A stretch of DNA of 14,625 bases, from NCBI GenBank assembly GCA_027622495.1, contig JAQBYL010000045.1, positions 1 through 14,625 of the forward strand, written 5' to 3'. The DNA is from Pseudomonadota bacterium. GTDB lineage: Bacteria; Pseudomonadota; Gammaproteobacteria; Pseudomonadales; Azotimanducaceae. This document shows positions 1 to 6,902 of this stretch, one piece after another. The translations under genes were made by a program, and so were the position numbers. A model generated the notes under the pieces. The model did no database searches. It was not told the DNA's origin and was given only the letters and a program-made list of their open reading frames with translations. Within the stretch, counting starts at the first letter, position 1; every line of letters starts with the position of its first letter.

Positions 1-1442
1 TTGGCTTCGACGTTTAATTCACGTCGCATCCGGTCAACGATGATATCCAGGTGAAGCTCACCCATGCCGGAAATAATTGTCTGACCGGATTCAGGGTCGG
101 TCTGAACCCTGAATGAAGGGTCTTCCTGCGCCAGTTTGCCAAGCGCGACGCCCATCTTTTCCTGGTCGGGAACTGATTTAGGCTCCACCGCAACCGAGAT
201 CACCGGCTCGGGAAATTCCATTTTTTCAAGCGTAATCAGGTCACTCAGCGCACACAGCGTGTCGCCAGTGGTGACATCTTTTAGACCGATGGCTGCAGCG
301 ATGTCGCCAGCGCGAACTTCCTTGATCTCTTTACGATCGTTGGCATGCATCTGCACCATTCGGCCGACCCGCTCTTTGCGGCTTTTAACCGGGTTGTACA
401 CCTGGTCGCCGGACTTGAGCACACCGGAATAAACGCGAAAGAACGTCAGCGTTCCGACGAACGGATCGGTGGCGATCTTGAAGGCCAGAGCAGAAAATGG
501 AGCACTATCGTCGGCTTCACGTATTGCGTGCGTTTCACCGTCTTCCAGAATCCCATCAATCGCTTTTACTTCTGTGGGCGCAGGAAGGTATTCAATCACC
601 GCGTCGAGCATCGCCTGGACACCCTTGTTTTTGAACGCCGAGCCACACAACGCCAGCACGACTTCGTTAGCAATGGTGCGGATCCGCAGACCTTTGCGGA
701 TTTCTTCTTCTGATAAATCACCCGTGTCGAGGTATTTATCCATGAGTTCTTCTGTGGCTTCCGCTGCACACTCAACCATCTGCGAGCGATAGTTCTCGGC
801 ATCTTCCTGCAGGTCTGCAGGGATGTCCTCGAGGTTGTAAGTCAGACCCTGGTCTTCTTCGTTCCAGTAAACGGCCTTCATACGAATCAGGTCGACGATG
901 CCTTTGAAATTTTCTTCTGAACCGATGGCCAGCTGAATGGGTATGGGGTTGGAGCCCAGACGATCTTTGATCTGATCAACCACACGGATGAAATCAGCAC
1001 CGGCACGGTCCATCTTGTTAACAAAAACAATGCGCGGAACTTCGTAACGGTTAGCCTGGCGCCAGACGGTTTCTGACTGCGGCTCGACCCCTGAGGTCCC
1101 GCAGAACACCACTACAGCGCCGTCGAGCACCCTGAGGCTTCGCTCCACCTCAATGGTGAAATCCACGTGCCCGGGTGTGTCAATGATATTGACGCGATGC
1201 TCGTCGTACTGCTGGTTCATGCCTTTCCAGAAGCAGGTGGTAGCAGCAGAGGTAATGGTGATACCACGCTCCTGCTCCTGCGCCATCCAGTCCATGGTAG
1301 CTGCGCCATCATGGACCTCACCGATCTTGTGGGACAGACCGGTATAGAAAAGCACCCGTTCCGTAGTTGTCGTTTTACCGGCATCTACGTGCGCCACGAT
1401 ACCGATATTACGGTAGCGCGAGAGGGGAGTCGTGCGAGGCAT
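1..1442 (-). CDS. fusA: Elongation factor G, N-terminal 480 residues (cut by window edge)
   Basis: Translocation GTPase that moves tRNAs and mRNA through the ribosome and, with RRF, helps recycle it. The translation opens MPRTTPLSRYRNIGIVAHVD. The P-loop AHVDAGKT is at residues 17-24, followed by the switch I stretch RGITIT, the G3 motif DTPGHVDF and the G4 motif NKMD. The visible part covers the G domain, domain II and the start of domain III (conserved GMGELHLDI near the edge). About 220 residues, domains IV-V, would lie beyond base 1, judging from the usual length of about 700. The ATG at 1440-1442 lies 29 nt after rpsG and matches the family N-terminus. Its Shine-Dalgarno is weak (CGGAC), so translational coupling to rpsG is plausible. 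The frame is open to the edge with no stop. Third gene of the str operon. Confidence 0.97.
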   Translation of the reverse strand, partial: MPRTTPLSRYRNIGIVAHVDAGKTTTTERVLFYTGLSHKIGEVHDGAATMDWMAQEQERGITITSAATTCFWKGMNQQYDEHRVNIIDTPGHVDFTIEVERSLRVLDGAVVVFCGTSGVEPQSETVWRQANRYEVPRIVFVNKMDRAGADFIRVVDQIKDRLGSNPIPIQLAIGSEENFKGIVDLIRMKAVYWNEEDQGLTYNLEDIPADLQEDAENYRSQMVECAAEATEELMDKYLDTGDLSEEEIRKGLRIRTIANEVVLALCGSAFKNKGVQAMLDAVIEYLPAPTEVKAIDGILEDGETHAIREADDSAPFSALAFKIATDPFVGTLTFFRVYSGVLKSGDQVYNPVKSRKERVGRMVQMHANDRKEIKEVRAGDIAAAIGLKDVTTGDTLCALSDLITLEKMEFPEPVISVAVEPKSVPDQEKMGVALGKLAQEDPSFRVQTDPESGQTIISGMGELHLDIIVDRMRRELNVEA

Positions 1443-1471
1443 GAAGCTGTCCGTTAACTATATGTTGATAG

Positions 1472-1942
1472 TCAGTAGCGATAATGCGAAAACGCACGGT
1501 TGGCATCTGCCATCCGGTGTGTGTCTTCGCGCTTTTTAACTGCTGTGCCGCGGCCATCGGCTGCATCCATCAGCTCACCGGCCAGACGCGCCGCCATGGA
1601 TTTCTCACCACGCTTACGGGCGCTGTCTACCAACCAGCGCATTGCCAGCGCTTCCCGTCTGGATGGACGAACTTCAACCGGTACCTGATAGGTTGCACCA
1701 CCGACGCGACGTGCTTTTACTTCTACAAACGGTGCTACAGCTTCAAGCGCTTTTTCGAAAACCTCGACCGCGTTATTGTGATCCCGCTCTTCGATACGGG
1801 TCAACGCGCCATAGACGATGCTCTCTGCTACAGCTTTTTTGCCACTAACCATGACATGGTTGATGAATTTGGCGACCGTTTTATTGTGATACTTCGGATC
1901 GGGAAGTACTTCCCGTTTCGAGACGACTCTGCGTCTTGGCAT
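1472..1942 (-). CDS. rpsG: 30S ribosomal protein S7
   Basis: Primary 16S rRNA-binding protein that nucleates assembly of the 30S head and lines the E site. The 156-residue product starts MPRRRVVSKREVLPDPKYHN and ends in SHYRY. The RNA-binding loop VKARRVGGATYQVPVEVRPS and the RWLVDSARKRGEKSM helix are conserved. The length equals the short S7 form found in Pseudomonas and E. coli B, without the C-terminal extension of K-12. The ATG at 1942 is preceded by AAGGGAG with 8-nt spacing. It lies 67 nt after rpsL and 29 nt before fusA. In E. coli S7 represses its own and fusA translation by binding the rpsL-rpsG spacer; that is inference here. Confidence 0.98.
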   Translation of the reverse strand: MPRRRVVSKREVLPDPKYHNKTVAKFINHVMVSGKKAVAESIVYGALTRIEERDHNNAVEVFEKALEAVAPFVEVKARRVGGATYQVPVEVRPSRREALAMRWLVDSARKRGEKSMAARLAGELMDAADGRGTAVKKREDTHRMADANRAFSHYRY

Positions 1943-2009
1943 TGTATTCTCCCTTGCTTCAGGTAAATCCCCAAGTGTTCCGGGGCCTTACTCGGAGTGG
2001 CTGGATTGG
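1943..2009 (-). promoter_or_regulatory. rpsL-rpsG spacer, possible S7 autoregulatory site
   Basis: This 67-nt spacer separates the S12 stop from the S7 start. In E. coli the equivalent spacer binds S7 for feedback repression. Here I can see only a short hairpin, CCCC with GGGG around a 9-nt loop (plus bases 1969-1985), followed by the rpsG Shine-Dalgarno. Position is the main support; the sequence itself is weak evidence. Confidence 0.3.
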
Positions 2010-2381
2010 TTATTTAGGTCTTTTTGCGCCGTACTTGCTTCTGGACTGACGCCGATCTGAAACACCAGACGCATCCAGTGTTCCGCGAATTGTGTGATAA
2101 CGAACACCGGGGAGGTCTTTGACCCGGCCGCCGCGAATCAGCACAACCGAGTGCTCCTGCAGGTTGTGGCCTTCACCACCGATATATGAGGTCACCTCAA
2201 AACCGTTGGTCAAACGCACCCGACACACCTTTCGAAGCGCAGAGTTCGGCTTTTTCGGAGTTGTGGTATAGACGCGGGTGCAGACTCCACGCTTCTGCGG
2301 ACAGCCCTGCAACGCCGGTACAATATTCTTGTCAACCTTGCGCGTGCGCGGCTTTCTGATCAGTTGGCTAACCGTTGCCAT
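2010..2381 (-). CDS. rpsL: 30S ribosomal protein S12
   Basis: Decoding-centre protein of the 30S subunit and site of streptomycin resistance mutations. It has 123 residues, against 124 in E. coli, and starts MATVSQLIRKPRTRKVDKN. The loop TTTPKKPNSALRKV carries both lysines at 43-44 (42-43 without Met). GGRVKDLPGVRYH carries K88 and D89, the latter being the residue beta-methylthiolated by RimO in other bacteria. All are wild type, so no streptomycin resistance is predicted from this gene. The ATG at 2381 is preceded by AGGAGT, about 12 nt away, which is longer than usual. First gene of the str operon, behind its own promoter. Confidence 0.98.
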   Translation of the reverse strand: MATVSQLIRKPRTRKVDKNIVPALQGCPQKRGVCTRVYTTTPKKPNSALRKVCRVRLTNGFEVTSYIGGEGHNLQEHSVVLIRGGRVKDLPGVRYHTIRGTLDASGVSDRRQSRSKYGAKRPK

Positions 2382-2409
2382 CTTGTTTGTCGAACTCCTA
2401 AATTAAAAC

Positions 2410-2428
2410 TGTGTTCAGCGTGAACACA
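2410..2428 (-). promoter_or_regulatory. Stem-loop plus short U-run just before the rpsL RBS
   Basis: The transcript reads TGTGTTCA-CGC-TGAACACA, a perfect 8-bp stem with a 3-nt loop, followed by GTTTTAATT and then the rpsL Shine-Dalgarno. It resembles a weak intrinsic terminator or a translation-modulating hairpin. The stem is not GC-rich and the U-run is only four long, so an attenuator role is inference. Confidence 0.45.
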
Positions 2429-2431
2429 CCT

Positions 2432-2464
2432 GCCCACATTTCCGCCCACATTATTCCGGCCCAC
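2432..2464 (-). repeat. Three short direct repeats in the rpsL leader
   Basis: The transcript has three GTGGGC cores (plus bases 2459-2464, 2444-2449, 2432-2437). The last two share the longer GGAAtaATGTGGGC / GGAAATGTGGGC context. Spacings are 15 and 12 nt. They lie between the promoter and the pre-RBS stem-loop. Function unknown. Confidence 0.6.
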
Positions 2465-2492
2465 TTCATTTGGGTCTACTGTGCCACCCACA

Positions 2493-2522
2493 CTTTTGTG
2501 GCGCAGGTCTTTTGTAGCGCAG
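2493..2522 (-). repeat. Tandem 14-nt imperfect repeat at the start of the str leader
   Basis: CTGCGCTACAAAAG (2509-2522) and CTGCGCCACAAAAG (2493-2506) match at 13 of 14 positions with a 16-nt period. They would lie within the first 40 nt or so of the transcript. The second copy also forms the 5' arm of a small hairpin, CCACA-AAAG-TGTGG (2488-2501). Function unknown. Confidence 0.6.
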
Positions 2523-2531
2523 GGCAAAGTG

Positions 2532-2567
2532 GCGCGCGATTGTAATCGCCCATCAGGCGCATATCAA
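2532..2567 (-). promoter_or_regulatory. Sigma70 promoter of the str operon
   Basis: The minus strand carries TTGATA (-35, 2562-2567), a spacer of exactly 17 nt, and TACAAT (-10, 2539-2544). Each hexamer differs from consensus by one base. The expected start is near 2532, giving a 5' leader of about 150 nt for rpsL. The discriminator after the -10 is very GC-rich (CGCGCGCC), a hallmark of stringently controlled ribosomal promoters; ppGpp/DksA control is therefore inferred. Its place just after rpoC, where a str promoter is expected, supports the call. Confidence 0.8.
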
Positions 2568-2631
2568 CCGGGAATGACGCCAGTACATCTGCATCGAGGC
2601 ATCATCCCCGCGCACAAGATCGGGCAAATCC

Positions 2632-5600
2632 TCAGTCTTGTGAACTCAGCGCCTCCGACAGCGCCTGTTCCATCTCTTCTGCAGTAATCCCCTGAGTTTT
2701 GGCAAGCTTTGCCGCCGCTTCCCGTTCGCGCTTGCGTAGCCGCTCATTGTGGTACGTAAGCCCGGTACCCGCAGGAATCAGACGTCCTACAACGACGTTT
2801 TCCTTCAGGCCGCGCAGGAAGTCCTGCTTGCCGGTAACCGCAGCCTCTGTGAGGACACGCGTAGTTTCCTGGAACGACGCTGCAGAGATGAAGGACTCGG
2901 TTGCCAGTGAGGCCTTGGTAATCCCGAGCAGCACACGCTGGTAACTGACCTGATCCTTTTTCTCGGCGACCAGTGCTTCGTTGGTAGACAGGACGGTTGT
3001 GTACTCGACCTGCTCACCGCGGATCAGTGCGGACTCTCCCGAATGGGTGACTTCCGCTTTTCGCAGCATCTGGCGAACGATCACTTCGATATGCTTGTCG
3101 TTGATTTTTACACCCTGCAGGCGATAGACCTCCTGGATTTCATTGACGATGTAGTTGGCAAGCGCCTCTACACCCTTCAGGCGCAGAATATCGTGTGAGC
3201 TGGGTGGCCCGTCACAGACGACCTCACCGCGCTCCACATGCTCACCATCAAACACACCAATGGTGCGCCACTTCGGAACCAGGGTTTCATTGGCGTCCCC
3301 TTCCGCAGGGGTAATCACCAGACGACGCTTGCCTTTGGTTTCTTTGCCGAAACTGACGGTACCGCTGATCTCTGCAAGGATTGCCGGTTCTTTCGGTTTG
3401 CGAGCCTCAAACAGATCGGCAACACGCGGCAGACCCCCGGTAATGTCGCGGGTCTTGGAGCCTTCCTGAGGTATCCGGGCGATGATATCGCCCACCCCGA
3501 CGTGGGCATCGTCCTCAAGATTGAGAACCGCGTTGTTCGGCAGAAAGTAGTGCGCCGGTATGTCACTGCCTGGCAACAGGGCGTCTTCGCCTTCTGCATC
3601 AACCAACCGCACGGCAGGACGCAAGTCCTTACCGGCTGTGGGCCGATCCTTCGGATCCATCACGCTGATATTCGGTATGCCAGTCAACTCGTCGATCTGG
3701 CGGTTGATCGAAAGACCTTCCTCCATCTGCTCAAGCTTAACTGTACCGGCCACTTCAGTAACAATCGGATGAGTGTGGGGGTCCCATTGAGCAATAACCT
3801 GACCGGCGTCTACAGTCTGATTATCCCCAACGGATATTTCTGCACCGTAAGGCAGCTTGTAACGCTCTCGTTCCCGCCCATGGTCATCCGCAATGGCGAT
3901 TTCGCCGGAACGGGAGACTGCGATCAGTTCGCCCGACTCCCGCTGGACTGTCTTCATGTTATGCAGACGGACTGTTCCACCGTGCTTGACCTGAACCGAG
4001 TCAATCGCTGTGGCCCGGGACGCCGCACCACCAATGTGGAAGGTACGCATAGTCAGCTGAGTACCCGGCTCGCCGATTGACTGCGCAGCTATAACACCTA
4101 CCGCTTCGCCGACGTTAATCAGGTGACCGCGTGCCAGATCCCGGCCGTAGCACATGGAACAGACACCAAAACGGGTTTCACAGCTGATGGTTGAACGGAC
4201 GATCACTTCATCGATACCAAGACCGTCCAACTGATCGACCATAGCTTCGTCGAGCAGCGTGCCGGCTTCTATCAACACGTTCTTGCCATCAGCGGCGTAG
4301 ACGTTCTTTGCAATAACCCGCCCGAGAACCCTGTCACCCAGGGGCTCGACGACGTCACCACCTTCGATGATTGCCGCAACCAGCAGGCCTTCTTCGGTAC
4401 CACAGTCATGACTGGTGATAACCACATCCTGAGCTACGTCCACCAGGCGACGGGTCAGATACCCGGAGTTCGCTGTCTTGAGCGCGGTGTCAGCCAGCCC
4501 TTTCCGCGCGCCGTGTGTCGAGATGAAATACTCATTTACCGACAGACCTTCACGGAAATTGGCGGTAATTGCATTCTCGATGATGCTGCCATCGGGCCGC
4601 GTCATCAAACCGCGCATACCGGCGAGCTGACGAATCTGTGCAGGGGAACCCCGAGCACCCGAATCCGCGTAGATAAACACCGAGTTAAAGGAGGCGTGCT
4701 GCTCTGCATTCCCTTCACGGTTAATCACCGTTTCTTTCGATATACCATCCATCATCGAACGAGCGACCAGATCGTTTGCACGCGACCAGATATCCACAAC
4801 TTTGTTGTACTTCTCACCTTGTGTAACCAGGCCGGAAGCATACTGAGATTCGATCTCAGCAACTTCATCCTGGGCATTTTCGATGATTTTGGTTTTCTCT
4901 ACCGGTATAACAAAGTCTTCTACGCCAACAGACGATCCAGACGAAGTTGAATGGGCAAAACCTGTGTACATCAGCTGATCGGCGAAGATCACCGTGTCTT
5001 TCAGACCGACGTTTCGATAGCAGGTGTTGATCAGCGTCGAGATGGAGCGCTTGTCCATCGCCTTATTGACCAGCGAAAACGGCAGGCCATCAGGAACGAT
5101 ATCGAACAAAAGGGCGCGGCCAACTGTGGTGTCCACAAGAGATCGTGTGGTCTGTAACACGCCTTGTTCATCTGCCAGACGCTCGGTAATCCGGACCTTC
5201 ACCCGTGCATGCAGGTCGACTTCACCCGAGCCATGTGCTCGATGCACTTCGTTCAGATCCGCAAACGCGGAACCTTCACCCCGGACATTCACTTTTTCGC
5301 TGGTCATGTAGTACACACCGAGAACAACGTCCTGAGAAGGCACGATGATCGGCTCACCACTCGCCGGTGAAAGGATGTTGTTGGTAGACATCATCAGGGC
5401 TCGACTTTCGAGCTGCGCTTCCAGCGTAAGCGGGACGTGCACGGCCATCTGGTCACCGTCGAAGTCCGCGTTGTATGCAGTACATACCAGCGGATGCAAC
5501 TGGATTGCCTTACCTTCGATCAGAACCGGCTCAAACGCCTGAATGCCTAACCGGTGAAGGGTCGGCGCACGGTTCAGGAGCACTGGATGCTCGCGGATCA

Positions 5601-6843
5601 CCTCGGCGAGGATGTCCCACACTTCCGGTGTTTCGCGCTCAACCATTTTCTTGGCTGCTTTGATTGTGGTCGCGAGCCCGCGCCCTTCGAGCTTGGAGAA
5701 AATAAACGGCTTGAACAGTTCCAATGCCATTTTCTTCGGCAGACCGCACTGATGCAGCCGCAAGGTGGGGCCAACAACGATCACTGAACGACCGGAGTAG
5801 TCAACGCGTTTGCCGAGCAGGTTCTGACGGAACCGGCCCTGTTTGCCTTTGATCATGTCGGCAAGCGACTTCAACGGTCGCTTGTTGGAACCGGTGATCG
5901 CCCGGCCACGTCGGCCGTTGTCGAGCAGCGCATCAACGGATTCCTGCAGCATGCGCTTTTCATTCCGCACGATAATGTCTGGAGCAGACAGATCCAGCAG
6001 TCGCTTCAGACGGTTGTTGCGGTTGATTACACGACGATACAGATCGTTCAGATCAGAGGTTGCGAACCGACCGCCATCCAGCGGCACCAGCGGACGCAGA
6101 TCCGGCGGCAGAATCGGCAGCACGGTCATGATCATCCACTCAGGCTTGTTGCCTGATTTTTCAAACGCCTCCATGAGCTTCAATCGCTTGGACAGCTTCT
6201 TGATCTTGGTCTCGGAGTTAGTCGCCGGTATCTCTTCGCGCAGACGGGCGATGTCGCTGGGCATATCGAGCGCCTGCAACAGTGCCCGGATCGCTTCAGC
6301 GCCCATCCTGGCGTCAAACTCGTCACCAAACTCTTCGAGCTTCTGGTAGTAGTCTTCGTCAGTCAGTAATTGACCAGTTTCCAGATCGGTCAGACCGGGA
6401 TCAACGACCACAAACGACTCGAAATAGAGCACGCGCTCGATATCCCGAAGGGTCATGTCTAGCAGCAGGCCGATCCGTGACGGCAGCGACTTCAGAAACC
6501 AGATGTGGGCAACTGGACTGGCCAGTTCAACATGCCCCATGCGCTCACGACGCACCTTGGTAAGCGTGACTTCAACGCCACACTTTTCACAGATGACACC
6601 CCGATGCTTCAGGCGCTTGTACTTTCCGCAAAGGCATTCGTAGTCTTTGACCGGTCCGAATATACGGGCACAGAAAAGACCGTCGCGCTCAGGCTTGAAG
6701 GTTCGATAGTTGATCGTCTCCGGCTTTTTGACTTCTCCGAACGACCAGGAACGGATCAGTTCCGGCGAGGAAAGGCCGATGCGAAGCGCATCGAATTCTT
6801 CAACGTCGTTCTGTGATTTCAACAGGTTCAGCAGGTCTTTCAC
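2632..6843 (-). CDS. rpoC: RNA polymerase beta' subunit
   Basis: Catalytic subunit that, with beta, forms the RNA polymerase active centre. It has 1403 residues, against 1407 in E. coli. The N-terminal zinc site has C70, C72, C85 and C88 (ECLCGKYK ... ICEKCG). The catalytic motif NADFDGDQMAVHVP places the Mg-binding aspartates at 460, 462 and 464, identical to E. coli numbering. The bridge helix, the second zinc site (HDCGTEEG, then CETRFGVCSMC) and the trigger-loop segment AAQSIGEPGTQLTMRTFHIG follow. The gammaproteobacterial insertion after the trigger loop is present. The start is GTG at 6841-6843 with a very strong GGAGG 8 nt upstream; it matches the family start MKDLLNLLK. It lies 59 nt after rpoB. 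No convincing terminator follows, so read-through into rpsL is possible. Confidence 0.99.
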   Translation of the reverse strand: MKDLLNLLKSQNDVEEFDALRIGLSSPELIRSWSFGEVKKPETINYRTFKPERDGLFCARIFGPVKDYECLCGKYKRLKHRGVICEKCGVEVTLTKVRRERMGHVELASPVAHIWFLKSLPSRIGLLLDMTLRDIERVLYFESFVVVDPGLTDLETGQLLTDEDYYQKLEEFGDEFDARMGAEAIRALLQALDMPSDIARLREEIPATNSETKIKKLSKRLKLMEAFEKSGNKPEWMIMTVLPILPPDLRPLVPLDGGRFATSDLNDLYRRVINRNNRLKRLLDLSAPDIIVRNEKRMLQESVDALLDNGRRGRAITGSNKRPLKSLADMIKGKQGRFRQNLLGKRVDYSGRSVIVVGPTLRLHQCGLPKKMALELFKPFIFSKLEGRGLATTIKAAKKMVERETPEVWDILAEVIREHPVLLNRAPTLHRLGIQAFEPVLIEGKAIQLHPLVCTAYNADFDGDQMAVHVPLTLEAQLESRALMMSTNNILSPASGEPIIVPSQDVVLGVYYMTSEKVNVRGEGSAFADLNEVHRAHGSGEVDLHARVKVRITERLADEQGVLQTTRSLVDTTVGRALLFDIVPDGLPFSLVNKAMDKRSISTLINTCYRNVGLKDTVIFADQLMYTGFAHSTSSGSSVGVEDFVIPVEKTKIIENAQDEVAEIESQYASGLVTQGEKYNKVVDIWSRANDLVARSMMDGISKETVINREGNAEQHASFNSVFIYADSGARGSPAQIRQLAGMRGLMTRPDGSIIENAITANFREGLSVNEYFISTHGARKGLADTALKTANSGYLTRRLVDVAQDVVITSHDCGTEEGLLVAAIIEGGDVVEPLGDRVLGRVIAKNVYAADGKNVLIEAGTLLDEAMVDQLDGLGIDEVIVRSTISCETRFGVCSMCYGRDLARGHLINVGEAVGVIAAQSIGEPGTQLTMRTFHIGGAASRATAIDSVQVKHGGTVRLHNMKTVQRESGELIAVSRSGEIAIADDHGRERERYKLPYGAEISVGDNQTVDAGQVIAQWDPHTHPIVTEVAGTVKLEQMEEGLSINRQIDELTGIPNISVMDPKDRPTAGKDLRPAVRLVDAEGEDALLPGSDIPAHYFLPNNAVLNLEDDAHVGVGDIIARIPQEGSKTRDITGGLPRVADLFEARKPKEPAILAEISGTVSFGKETKGKRRLVITPAEGDANETLVPKWRTIGVFDGEHVERGEVVCDGPPSSHDILRLKGVEALANYIVNEIQEVYRLQGVKINDKHIEVIVRQMLRKAEVTHSGESALIRGEQVEYTTVLSTNEALVAEKKDQVSYQRVLLGITKASLATESFISAASFQETTRVLTEAAVTGKQDFLRGLKENVVVGRLIPAGTGLTYHNERLRKREREAAAKLAKTQGITAEEMEQALSEALSSQD

Positions 6844-6851
6844 TTATCTCA

Positions 6852-6856
6852 CCTCC
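6852..6856 (-). promoter_or_regulatory. Strong RBS fixing the rpoC GTG start
   Basis: GGAGG, extended by TGA, lies 8 nt before the GTG. It is the strongest Shine-Dalgarno in the window. It supports independent re-initiation at rpoC after the 59-nt rpoB-rpoC gap and compensates for the non-ATG start. Confidence 0.85.
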
Positions 6857-6902
6857 GCTAGGTATTCGAGGTCAATTCCGCGTGATTTATTGGACATTCT
6901 GA

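Larger units (their letters stand above)
2398..2469 (-). other. Candidate 23-codon leader ORF before rpsL, Trp-rich
   Basis: A short ATG-to-TAG frame in the str leader begins MKWAGIMWAEMWAG and contains three W-A units within 13 residues. The DNA repeats that encode them are spaced 15 and 12 nt apart, so they stay in frame. The distal codons run through the stem-loop at 2410-2428. The TAG overlaps the rpsL Shine-Dalgarno (TAGGAG). There is no clear Shine-Dalgarno before its first ATG. A frame this short can occur by chance, and no known peptide is recognised. Confidence 0.25.

Noticed and set aside
2570..2631. Intrinsic terminator directly after rpoC
   Set aside because: Only a 4-bp CCCG/CGGG pairing is visible and there is no U-run.
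3238..4080. 280-codon plus-strand frame opposite rpoC, and a similar 266-codon one opposite rpoB (9621-10421)
   Set aside because: Antisense shadows of strongly conserved rpoC and rpoB codons; the translations match no family I recognise.
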